Origin: Bacteroidales bacterium | Lineage (GTDB): Bacteria; Bacteroidota; Bacteroidia; Bacteroidales; Marinilabiliaceae | Direction of reading: 5' to 3' | Assembly: GCA_900766825.1 (NCBI GenBank) | Contig: CAAFWU010000094.1 | Span: 1 to 39,426, forward strand | Length of the DNA stretch: 39,426 bases | Translations under genes and position numbers: made by a program | Shown: positions 16,762-25,066 of the stretch, one piece after another | How the letters are laid out: every line of letters begins with the position of its first letter | Numbering within the stretch: the first letter of the stretch is position 1 | Notes under the pieces: model-generated | Told to the model about the DNA's origin: nothing | Databases searched by the model: none | The model's input: only the letters and a program-made list of their open reading frames with translations

Positions 16762-18342
16762 TTACTCACCATAGCTTGTCAGGACGTTGTCGGACTTGGC
16801 GTAGACGGCGTCCAGAGTGTAGGCGGCGTCGGTGTTTTCAACGGCATTGACCATGACGTTGGCAACCTCCTCGCCATTGTTTATCCAAGAGCCGTTGCCG
16901 TGATGGATAATGCCCTCGCACTCAGCACCTGTGCCAGTGGCACCATTGTCCCAATAGATGGGGGTGAGCTGATATTCTCGAGCGGCTTTGCAGACATACT
17001 CGAGCCAGTAGAGACGGTAGCACTCCTCGGTGCGGTCCGCACGGTGGCAGGCAGCCATCTCGCCGAGGTAGACGGGGTAGCCATTGTCCACATATTTAGC
17101 TTTTAGCTGACCGAAGATCCTCTTCACGTTGTCCTCGTTGCCCCAGGTCTCTTTGCTGCCAGTGGCCTTGCTGCCCCACTGAGGGAATTTAGCCTCGAGG
17201 GTATAGGTGTTGGGATCGTAGAAGTGGACGGAGACCATGATGCGCTGGGCGGCATCGGTGGGGATGACCAAGTTGTTGAGGGTGAGGGTGGGATTGGTGC
17301 AGTAGCCTTGCACGGCAATCCAACGGTCGGTAGCGTTCTTGCCGCCAGTGGCACGTATGGCATCTACGCAGATCTGTTGCCATTCGTTGAGGCGTTTGTA
17401 CTGAGTGCCACCGTCGGAGGTGTTGGAGCCCCAGCCCCAGCTGCCATCGTGGATCTCGTTCATGGTCTCGAAGATGAGGAAGTCGCCTTTGTCGGCAAAC
17501 TTAGTGGCAATCTGGGTCCACATCTGACGGAGTCGCTCCTTGATGGCGTTGTTCTCAGTGTCGGTTGTGGCGTTAATTTTGAGCCAATAGCTGCTGTTGG
17601 CACCATCGTGGTGGATGTTGACGATGGCGTTGAGACCAGCCTTTTCGGCATAGCCGACCACTTCGGCAACGCGCTTGAGGTAGTCGGAGTCGATGGTGTA
17701 GGTTGTGGTGGTGCCCGAGGTTTTGGAGGTTACCTTGCCGAGCCAGGTTACGGGGATGCGTACGGTGCGGAAGCCAGCAGCTTTGAGGGCATCGAAGGTG
17801 GCTTGTGTGCACGCGGGGTTGCCCCATGCTGTCTCGCCAGCCACGCCGTTGTTGTGAGCATCGAGTTGGTTGCCGAGGTTCCAGCCCATGCCGAGTTTCT
17901 GGACTATGTTGTCGGGCGTCTCGGTGGGCTCTTGAGTGATGGGAGCGGCTTGGCTGATGGCAATGGTGGTGCCAGCGAAGCCCTCGGCCTTGACGGCTAT
18001 GGACGATGTGCGGGCAGCGCCAGTGTTGGCCGTGGCGGTCACGGTGAAACGCTGCTTATTGCCGTCGGGTGTTTGGGCCGCAATGGTGAGCCAGCTATCG
18101 GCGGGGGTGAGGGTTACGGTGGGTTCGGTGATGACCACAACATCTTGGCTACCACCAGCGGCCTCGAAGGCGAGGGATTGGTCGGCGGGTATGATGGTGA
18201 CGGAGAGTTCTGTTGAGCCGCCACCGCTGGCATTGTCGTTCTCCTCGTCATCGCCTGAGCAAGCGGTGCAGAAGAACGAGAGAGAGAAGAGGGCAGCCAA
18301 GGTCATGAGAGACCGCCCAATGTTTCGGAGAGATTTGTTCAT
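16762..18342 (-). CDS. Surface lipoprotein GH5 endoglycanase with BACON domain
   Basis: Probably cuts a beta-linked polysaccharide at the cell surface. From the chosen start it has 526 residues. MNKSLRNIGRSLMTLAALFS is a lipoprotein signal ending in FCTAC, followed by acidic residues (SGDDEEN) typical of surface-exported lipoproteins. A BACON-type beta domain (about 45-130) precedes a GH5 barrel that begins MGWNLGNQLD. The acid/base glutamate is E296 in FETMNEIHD, the nucleophile is E428 in YLGEMAA, and IHHDG is also conserved. The frame is open upstream to 18417, but that extension hides the signal peptide. BACON plus GH5 resembles the xyloglucanase BoGH5A arrangement, so subfamily 4 activity on beta-glucan or xyloglucan is possible but unproven. 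It is the last gene of the SusC/SusD operon, followed by a terminator. Confidence 0.93.
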   Translation of the reverse strand: MNKSLRNIGRSLMTLAALFSLSFFCTACSGDDEENDNASGGGSTELSVTIIPADQSLAFEAAGGSQDVVVITEPTVTLTPADSWLTIAAQTPDGNKQRFTVTATANTGAARTSSIAVKAEGFAGTTIAISQAAPITQEPTETPDNIVQKLGMGWNLGNQLDAHNNGVAGETAWGNPACTQATFDALKAAGFRTVRIPVTWLGKVTSKTSGTTTTYTIDSDYLKRVAEVVGYAEKAGLNAIVNIHHDGANSSYWLKINATTDTENNAIKERLRQMWTQIATKFADKGDFLIFETMNEIHDGSWGWGSNTSDGGTQYKRLNEWQQICVDAIRATGGKNATDRWIAVQGYCTNPTLTLNNLVIPTDAAQRIMVSVHFYDPNTYTLEAKFPQWGSKATGSKETWGNEDNVKRIFGQLKAKYVDNGYPVYLGEMAACHRADRTEECYRLYWLEYVCKAAREYQLTPIYWDNGATGTGAECEGIIHHGNGSWINNGEEVANVMVNAVENTDAAYTLDAVYAKSDNVLTSYGE

Positions 18343-18445
18343 ATAAGATGGAATATGTAGGCAAAATCCGCCCCCAGGCTCCAGAGCGAAGCCCGAGGGA
18401 CGGAGGTGAAAAGTCAAGATTCAGACTATGATGAGGTTATACGAC

Positions 18446-21178
18446 CTACTCGGCAAAAGGGTTGGCAAAAGGAGCCGAAGATGCCTCGATAGAAGCAGAG
18501 AACTCCATCTTGTCGGTGAAAGCAAGTTCCTTGATAACGTCGCCATCGGGGGTGCCAAAAGCACAGCCATTGGCGCGTGTTGAGCCATAGGTATTCCAAG
18601 CTTCGAGGCGCCACTTGGCATTCTCACTTGTCAGGACGACCTTGCTGGCATTCTCTTCGGTAATCAACTCATTGCCATCCACTTTGAGAGAGGTGGCCTT
18701 GCCTTTGAGACCGCTGAAGTTACCTATCTCGAGGAAGGTCATTATGGAGCCTGCGCTGTAGTCAACAGCACCAGCCGTCTCGGTGCAAGTGACGGACTCC
18801 ACGGCCTGAGTGGAGAGCTGGCCGTCGGTATTGACAACCTTAAGAGTCTGATTGCCAGGTGTGCCCCATGTGCTACCCCAAGAAGGATTGACGGTGATGA
18901 GATTGATAGGCAACTCATGTTTCTCGTAGACTGTGAAAGTTACGCAAACCGACTCACTGAATTTGGCTGCGGGATCCATATCACTCATAAGACCATTGCT
19001 GCTGAAGGCGCTCTGGATTGCAGGATTTGCTCCCTTACCCCAAATATTGTGGAGCTGAATGCGGTAATTGCCATTTTCCTCGATGTCGCCATAGAAGAAA
19101 TTGTTGGCATTGAACTGAGCAGCATTGCCATCGAACTCAATTTTGTCGATGAGAACCAAAGCGTCGGGGAATGCCGTTGCGAAACCTTCGAGGTCCATGA
19201 TAGCTACACTGGCACCTTCACGAGCACCATTCAAAGTGATCTTGTGTTGACCGTATGGGTTGTTGTAGTCGAGTTTAATGGAGGCACCACCCCAATTATC
19301 GTTGTTACCATCGAACCAGGTGAGTTTGACAGGCCAACCATATTTTTCGGTCTTGGAGACATAGTTGATGGCCACATACTGACCAGTGGAACCGCCATCG
19401 GGCAGACCGATTTGGAAGCCTTTGTCCTGCTGCATAAAGATGCGGACATCGGTGGTGTGAGCAAGAGGAGTGCGTGTTGCGGGAACGAGCAGACCGATGG
19501 TGAGATCGGCGGGCTCAGCCTGATCCTCATCCTTGGGAACAAAGGTCATGTCGGTCACACTCATGGTGAAGTTCTCTTCGTCGATTACCACTTTGCCCTT
19601 GTAGGTGTAGTAATCACCCTTGAAGTACTGAGAGACAGATATTTCATCTGAGCCATCCTCGGCTTTGCTGATGGTCATCTCACCATAGCAATCCGTAAAA
19701 CCATAGGCAATATTGTTCGCCCAATCGGTGAAAGCCCAACCCTCGATATCCTTGGCCGAGGGATCCCAAGCATTTACAGAGAGACCCTCGCGAGGCTCAT
19801 TGTTGGTGATGGTCTGCCAGCAGTAGTCGATGCTGACGCCCTCATCGTTAGCGTTGTAGAATACGATAGGACCAGTCCAGATGGCGGATTCGCCAGCGTC
19901 ATTGCAGTCGATCTCCCAAGTGCCGTAGAGAGCCTCCTTGTTGAGTTTGATATTCTTGGCCACAGTGACAGGGCGCACAGCGAGCGCAGCGAAACGAGCC
20001 GAAGTGCTCTTGCTATCGTAGCCGTTGCCAAAGCTGTAGCTAACAGCAAAGTCGGGATTGGAAGGGTTGATAGAGCCAGTGAGGTACTCGCCCTTTTCGC
20101 CCAAGCCACTGATGGTGTTGCCAGTGCGGCTACCAGCGGCAGGGAGGAAGATGCTGTTGCCATTGGGACCAGTGAATTTGCAGCCCTCGATGCCATCCTG
20201 AGTTGTCCACTCAACATCGCAGAGGGAGAAGAGCTCCTCGAACTCGTCGGCAGAAGGCATGGTGGCCACCTTGGTCTTGGCAAAGACAACGTCCAAGGCA
20301 CTCTTGCGGTAGATGTCCTCAGTGATGTTGATGTCCTTCTCCTCGAGTTGGCTGATCTTGATGCAGTTGGTCACACCCGTCATGTCGCCAAAAGCGAAGT
20401 AGCCACCCATCTCGCTGGGTGAGGTGGCACCGAAGTTGCACTTGGCCCATTTGGTGGTGAGACCGAGGTCTACAAAGTCCTCGTCGGCATCGATGGCCCA
20501 AGCCTTGGTGGTGAAGCTCTTGACGTCACCGTAGAGCACGCCAGCACCCAAGTCGCAGTAGGCCACATAGAAGTACTCTGTCTCGGGCACGAGACCTTTC
20601 TGAACCAAAGAGAAGGAGGCAGAGCCCTCGGCAACAACCTTGAGACCAGCACGGACAGCCTCGGCATCCTCCTTAGTGGCAATGCAGAAGCCAAGGGTGG
20701 CATCGGCGGGAGCACCAGAGACAGAGCCAGCGAGGGTTGCGGAGAAGATGTCCACCTCGGAGGCATCGGCAGTGACTACCTTGGCGTCGGTGGTAACGAG
20801 GCTCTTAACCTCGCCCGTGTAGGTCACCTTGCCTTGGAGAATGACGTAGGCCTGATAGTAGATGGTGGTGTTGGCAGTGAGACCAGTGAGGGTGGCAGTG
20901 ATGGTTTGTCCGTCGAGCGAGGCATCGACCTGTTTTGTGAGTGCATCCTGCGAGGAGCCGTAGTTGAAGCCCACGGCGTAGGAAGCCGAAGAGGCGCCAT
21001 CGAGCCCTTTGACGGTACCATTGAGCGTGGCCGAATTGGCGGTCACGTCACTGGAGCCAGTGGAGACAGACTCCACCATTTTGCCAGTGGCAATGGAGTA
21101 GTCGTCATCGTCGTCGCAACCCACGGCAGCAAAGCCAAGAGCCAACGAGAGGACGCCTGCTAATATCTTTGTTTTCAT
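18446..21178 (-). CDS. Large multidomain lipoprotein with FN3-like and FISUMP-like domains
   Basis: Probable surface glycan-binding protein of 910 residues. The start MKTKILAGVLSLALGFAAVG ends in a lipobox with the lipid cysteine followed by DDDDD, a strong surface-export signal. Two fibronectin-III-like repeats (about 35-230; SATLNGTV, SATLAGSV) follow. Residues about 235-405 match the Bacteroides FISUMP-type pattern, a C-type-lectin-like fold: FVDLGLTTKWAKCNFGA, MPSADEFEELF, NSIFLPAAG and a closing RPV. A lipocalin-like segment (LYGTWEID) and two further beta-rich regions complete it. It is 126 bases after the preceding lipoprotein gene and 103 bases before GH5. The frame extends 16 residues upstream without a signal peptide; AAAGGT before the chosen ATG supports it. 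No enzymatic motif is recognized, and the ligand is inferred only from operon context. Confidence 0.85.
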   Translation of the reverse strand: MKTKILAGVLSLALGFAAVGCDDDDDYSIATGKMVESVSTGSSDVTANSATLNGTVKGLDGASSASYAVGFNYGSSQDALTKQVDASLDGQTITATLTGLTANTTIYYQAYVILQGKVTYTGEVKSLVTTDAKVVTADASEVDIFSATLAGSVSGAPADATLGFCIATKEDAEAVRAGLKVVAEGSASFSLVQKGLVPETEYFYVAYCDLGAGVLYGDVKSFTTKAWAIDADEDFVDLGLTTKWAKCNFGATSPSEMGGYFAFGDMTGVTNCIKISQLEEKDINITEDIYRKSALDVVFAKTKVATMPSADEFEELFSLCDVEWTTQDGIEGCKFTGPNGNSIFLPAAGSRTGNTISGLGEKGEYLTGSINPSNPDFAVSYSFGNGYDSKSTSARFAALAVRPVTVAKNIKLNKEALYGTWEIDCNDAGESAIWTGPIVFYNANDEGVSIDYCWQTITNNEPREGLSVNAWDPSAKDIEGWAFTDWANNIAYGFTDCYGEMTISKAEDGSDEISVSQYFKGDYYTYKGKVVIDEENFTMSVTDMTFVPKDEDQAEPADLTIGLLVPATRTPLAHTTDVRIFMQQDKGFQIGLPDGGSTGQYVAINYVSKTEKYGWPVKLTWFDGNNDNWGGASIKLDYNNPYGQHKITLNGAREGASVAIMDLEGFATAFPDALVLIDKIEFDGNAAQFNANNFFYGDIEENGNYRIQLHNIWGKGANPAIQSAFSSNGLMSDMDPAAKFSESVCVTFTVYEKHELPINLITVNPSWGSTWGTPGNQTLKVVNTDGQLSTQAVESVTCTETAGAVDYSAGSIMTFLEIGNFSGLKGKATSLKVDGNELITEENASKVVLTSENAKWRLEAWNTYGSTRANGCAFGTPDGDVIKELAFTDKMEFSASIEASSAPFANPFAE

Positions 21179-21216
21179 ATTTCTACCTTTAAAATTGTCA
21201 TTTTTCTCCTGCCGCA

Positions 21217-21287
21217 GCTCCCCCACCCTATTGGTGCGGGGATTTTTTTGTGCCCTATATATACCTATATATATAAGGTGAGGGAGC
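21217..21287 (-). other. Intercistronic RNA structure with two competing stems
   Basis: In the - strand mRNA between the two lipoprotein genes, GGTGGGGGAGC can pair with the upstream GCTCCCTCACC (11 positions, one G-U) or with the nearer CCCCGCACC. The two pairings exclude each other. In the + direction the near stem is followed by ATTTTTTTG, so it could also terminate an antisense transcript. The role is unknown. Confidence 0.4.
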
Positions 21288-21304
21288 CGAGCAAGAGGAA
21301 TATG

Positions 21305-23326
21305 TTACTCGATGGTGAGAGAGGTGACAGTTATAGTGGCATCGGCACGTGCAGCTTGGTACATATTGTCGAAGCCGCCATCGGCGTAGTTGGCGTAGGC
21401 ATCGGCATCGATCATATCGGAGAGCTGCAGCGAGAGGTCGAAGTACTCATTGGAACCAGAGAGGTCGGCCTTGCTGTCGGTCTCGTTGGTGAGGATGACA
21501 GTGGTCTCGGAGCCATCGGTGTTGATGTCGGCAGCCCACTTATAGTCGGCAGCGAAACAGTTGGGTTCCCAAGTGCCGATGAATTCGTTGGCACAGAAGG
21601 CGCAACGAGGTTTGGCACCCTCTGCCCATTTGATGCCCTCTACTTTGAAGGTGAGCTTGAGGGTCTGACCCTTCTTGAGTTTGAGTTTGCTGGCATCCTT
21701 GCAGATGGACTTTGTTCCACCATGGTTAATGGGGATGCGGAGAGAGTTGTTCTCAACCCAAGTGACTTCGAGGAGAGCCTCGGGATCCAGAACGCTGATG
21801 ACAGTGGGACCTGTGGGCGCACTGGCAATGGACTTCTGCGCCAGATTGGCGTAGCAATACTTGGTGGTGACACCCTTGGCATTCTGAGACTCGGGGAGGG
21901 CGAAGAAGAACTCGTTGTTGTTGGGGTCGGCCTTGACAACCTCCACGTAGTTGGTGACGAACTCACTCTGGTCGGTGGTGAAGAAGGTGAGGTAGGCAGG
22001 CGAAGTGAGAGCCTCGTCGGAGAAGAAGTTGAGGGTGTTGCCGTCGATGGTGTAGAAACCAGCGAGACCGCTATTCTCCTCCTCGAACTTACCGTTGCTG
22101 TTGAGGATGAGGGCGAAGTCGGCAGTGGCACCGTGGGCTTCAGGGTAGTAGGCCTTCTGGCCGTAGTTGTCGGCAGCCTCTTTCTCCCAAGCGGCTGAGG
22201 CACCGTTCCACCAGTAGAAGCCGTAGGGCTGATCCTCGTTGAAGAGGTAGGTTACAGAGGAGGCCTCCTTATAGGTGGCGTCGTCGGTGACCACGGTGAA
22301 GAGGTTCTCGAGGAGGTTCTGGTCCTCGATGGCCTTAGCGTCCTCGGCAGCTATGGGCAGTTCCTCGACAGGAATCTCAACTATGCCGTTGCGGACATCC
22401 TCGGGGACGAAGCTCCAGATGAGCCACCATTCGCCATCGCCAGAGTCTGCTGTACGCCAGATGGCCACTTGGAGGCAGTAGTCGGTAAGGGTTACAATCT
22501 TGAGGTCGGTGGTCCAGTTGGGGAAGCCCGCTTTGTCGAAGCCGCTTTGGTGAAGCAGACTGGTGCCGCCGTTAAAGGAGATGAGGGGGTGCTTCTCATC
22601 GTCAATATTAAAGGAGAAGGTGCCTGTCTTGGTATAAGCCTGCTCCTCATCGGTCGATTTGCGGCAGACGGTATAGGTACAACCCTTTTCGGCATCGAGA
22701 CCGAACTCCATGTAGGATTCCATGTAGGGGTCCTCGAGAGGGATGAGCCAACTCTGGATGCCAGGGTCCCAGTTGGGAGTCCATGCGTTGAGGGCCAGGT
22801 CGGTTTTGTTGGTCTGATCGTTCATGACATCGGTTGGGTTACAGTAGGTTACGGGACCAGCTGTTTGACCCACACCGTAGCTCTTGTCCACAGGCACCCA
22901 ACGTTTGGTCTTGCCCACGCCGCCAGCCAGATAGCTCCACATGGGGTTGGAGAGCATGGAGAAGTCGTTGAGTTCGACTTGGTACTTGTACCACTCGCCA
23001 TAGACGGGACCGCCAGGGGTTACCACTCCAAAGAGGAGGGAGTCGGTGCCAGCAAAGGGACGCTCGAGAGTAACCTCGCGGGCTTGGCTCGAAGCACCGT
23101 TAGGCAACACCCAACAGGGGGTAACATTGGTGGGAACGAGAGCTTTGTAGTGAATAATATTGCCGTTTTGCGCATCGGGCGTCACCGAGAAGGCGGCACC
23201 AGCCACCAAGTCGGCGGGCTGATAGGATACGCTGGGCATATCGGGATCGTCTGGCGTACAGCCCACCACAGCACCCATGGCCAGAAGGGCAGTAGCAACC
23301 GAGAGATTAATATATTTCAGTTTCAT
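21305..23326 (-). CDS. Surface lipoprotein, SusD-linked, probable glycan-binding protein
   Basis: A 673-residue protein. MKLKYINLSVATALLAMGAV plus VGC is a lipoprotein signal, followed by TPDDPDMP. No enzyme motif is recognized. The body is rich in Trp, Tyr and Asn with many short beta segments. The middle has a repeat-poor beta region (EYFDLSLQLS, GTFSFNIDDEKHPLISFNGG). The C-terminal part (about 520-673; AKPRCAFCANEFIGTW, ATITVTSLTIE) is also beta-rich, like a carbohydrate-binding module. It follows SusD by 27 bases, the position where SusE/SusF-type or other surface glycan-binding proteins are encoded. That position is the main support for the role. It is too long and too dissimilar by eye to be called SusE or SusF. 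Confidence 0.8.
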   Translation of the reverse strand: MKLKYINLSVATALLAMGAVVGCTPDDPDMPSVSYQPADLVAGAAFSVTPDAQNGNIIHYKALVPTNVTPCWVLPNGASSQAREVTLERPFAGTDSLLFGVVTPGGPVYGEWYKYQVELNDFSMLSNPMWSYLAGGVGKTKRWVPVDKSYGVGQTAGPVTYCNPTDVMNDQTNKTDLALNAWTPNWDPGIQSWLIPLEDPYMESYMEFGLDAEKGCTYTVCRKSTDEEQAYTKTGTFSFNIDDEKHPLISFNGGTSLLHQSGFDKAGFPNWTTDLKIVTLTDYCLQVAIWRTADSGDGEWWLIWSFVPEDVRNGIVEIPVEELPIAAEDAKAIEDQNLLENLFTVVTDDATYKEASSVTYLFNEDQPYGFYWWNGASAAWEKEAADNYGQKAYYPEAHGATADFALILNSNGKFEEENSGLAGFYTIDGNTLNFFSDEALTSPAYLTFFTTDQSEFVTNYVEVVKADPNNNEFFFALPESQNAKGVTTKYCYANLAQKSIASAPTGPTVISVLDPEALLEVTWVENNSLRIPINHGGTKSICKDASKLKLKKGQTLKLTFKVEGIKWAEGAKPRCAFCANEFIGTWEPNCFAADYKWAADINTDGSETTVILTNETDSKADLSGSNEYFDLSLQLSDMIDADAYANYADGGFDNMYQAARADATITVTSLTIE

Positions 23327-23353
23327 AATCTTAAATGGAATTAAGCGAGGTTA

Positions 23354-25063
23354 CTACTTCCAACCAGAGTTCTGTTTGAGCACATTGCCCGAGAGAGTGA
23401 TCTCGGTGTTGGGGATCTGCATGAGACCCTTCTTGGAGGTGAAGTTCTGTGCGTTGAAAGTCATGTTGGCACTGACGCCAGCGTTCTTAACAGCAAGTCC
23501 ATCCTGCATCTTTGCAATCTGCTCGGCAGCATAGGAGCCGCCCACGCCGTAGCGGAGCATATCCCAGTAGCGGATGCCCTCGAAGGCGAGTTCCTGAGCA
23601 CGCTCGGTGCGGAGAGCCTCTTCGCTATAGCCAGTGGCACTCTTGCCCACACGCATCTGCACACGGTTGAGACCTGTGGCTGTTTGAGTGAGCTCGGAGT
23701 GCATGAGCAGCACGTCGGCGAAGCGAACTACAGGGAAATCGATGTAGTAAGTGATGTTCATGTGCTTCTCGCCAAGAGCGAAGGCCTCGGCCTCACGCAT
23801 TCCATCGGAGAAACAGAGAGGAGCGAACTTCTTGATGCTGTAGCCAGTGTACTCATAGGAGTCACTCAGGCAGCTATTGAAGTCATCTTGGTTTTGGAAG
23901 CCGTTGCTGGCATGGTCCACCACGCTGGCAGTCTGGCGAGTGCCATCGATCTGCGACACGAAGTTGGGGTTAGGGTTGCAGATGCCCCAGCCAGTGGCGA
24001 AAGGAGCAGCGCAGCTATTGCGGGTGCCCAAGAAGACCTGGAAGGTGTTGCCACCCGAGTTGCCGTCGTAGTCCTGAGTGGTGTTGCACTTGATTTGGAA
24101 GACGAACTCTTTGGAGATGCCCGTCTGGCCAGCCTTCCAAGCGGTGCCGTCGTAGTACTTGCCAGCGTAGGTGCTGACCCAAGCGTAGTTGCCTTCGCTC
24201 ACGCCCTCAGCCTCCTTGGTGCAGGCGGGCATCCAGAGGTCGGCAAAATTCTCCTCGAGGTCGTAGCCACTGTTGTCTATGAGGTCCTCGAGAGCTGCAA
24301 TGGCCTCAGACTTGGTGCAGGCGGGGTGCTCGGCACCGTAGTAGCCAGTGTAGAAGAGGTAGGCGCGAGCCATGAGGGCTTCGGCAGCCCAGCGGCTCAT
24401 GCGACCATCGGTGGCATCGGATGTGGCGGCGCAATAGGTGTCGCCGGGGATGTTTTCGATGGCAAACTTAAAGTCGTCGAAGATGGCTTGGTAGACATCC
24501 TTAGGGTCGGCCTGAGGCTCGTTATCCTCTGTGGGTTCCAGAACGAGGGGCACGTTGCCAAAGAGGCGAACGAGGTCGAAATAGAGCAGACCACGCAGAC
24601 CGCGAGCTTCGCCAATTATGCGTTTATGTGCCACTTCGTCGCCATCCCAATCGATGGTGTTCTCATTGACAATGAGCTGATTGCAGCGGAAGATGGCTTT
24701 ATAGTAGTTTTTCCAATCGGTTTGCCAGAGGTCGGTGTAGCCCGATGCGCAAGCCTCGTCGAAATCGTCGAGGATGCTATAGTTTTTTGCATCGCCCACG
24801 CCAGCGCCGGCAACGCACTCGTCGGAGCAAATCTCGGAAGTGAGGTACATACCGATGCCCTCGTCGCCCAGCGTACGTTGGAGGCCATTGTAGCAACCGA
24901 TGAGCGATTGTTCGGCAGTGGCCGCATTGCTATAGGCCGTATTGGAATCGAGCTTAGTCTTGGAAGAGGTCTCGAAAAAGTCGTCGGAGCACGCGGTGCC
25001 CATCGCAGCCATGATAGCCAAAGCTCCCCACGAGATCTGTGTATATAACTTGTTCTGTTTCAT
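23354..25063 (-). CDS. SusD/RagB-family glycan-binding outer membrane lipoprotein
   Basis: Partner of the SusC-like transporter; it forms the lid that captures oligosaccharides at the cell surface. The 569 residues are normal for the family. The signal peptide ends in the lipobox GTAC followed by SDDFFE. SusD features include the early helical segment NAATAEQSLIGCYNGLQ, the RGLRGLLYFDLVRLFGNVPLV motif and the C-terminal RTERAQELAFEGIRYWDMLRYG. It begins three bases after the SusC stop, so the two are tightly coupled in translation and almost certainly in one complex. The cargo is not visible from this protein, but the operon ends with a GH5 enzyme. Confidence 0.97.
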   Translation of the reverse strand: MKQNKLYTQISWGALAIMAAMGTACSDDFFETSSKTKLDSNTAYSNAATAEQSLIGCYNGLQRTLGDEGIGMYLTSEICSDECVAGAGVGDAKNYSILDDFDEACASGYTDLWQTDWKNYYKAIFRCNQLIVNENTIDWDGDEVAHKRIIGEARGLRGLLYFDLVRLFGNVPLVLEPTEDNEPQADPKDVYQAIFDDFKFAIENIPGDTYCAATSDATDGRMSRWAAEALMARAYLFYTGYYGAEHPACTKSEAIAALEDLIDNSGYDLEENFADLWMPACTKEAEGVSEGNYAWVSTYAGKYYDGTAWKAGQTGISKEFVFQIKCNTTQDYDGNSGGNTFQVFLGTRNSCAAPFATGWGICNPNPNFVSQIDGTRQTASVVDHASNGFQNQDDFNSCLSDSYEYTGYSIKKFAPLCFSDGMREAEAFALGEKHMNITYYIDFPVVRFADVLLMHSELTQTATGLNRVQMRVGKSATGYSEEALRTERAQELAFEGIRYWDMLRYGVGGSYAAEQIAKMQDGLAVKNAGVSANMTFNAQNFTSKKGLMQIPNTEITLSGNVLKQNSGWK

Positions 25064-25066
25064 GAC

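Noticed and set aside
16492..17106. 204-codon + strand frame overlapping the GH5 3' end
   Set aside because: It runs through hairpin repeats and antisense to the GH5 C-terminus; no domain.
17224..18216. 330-codon open frame antisense to the GH5 gene
   Set aside because: Same reason: no motif, Gly/Val-rich shadow of a confirmed gene.
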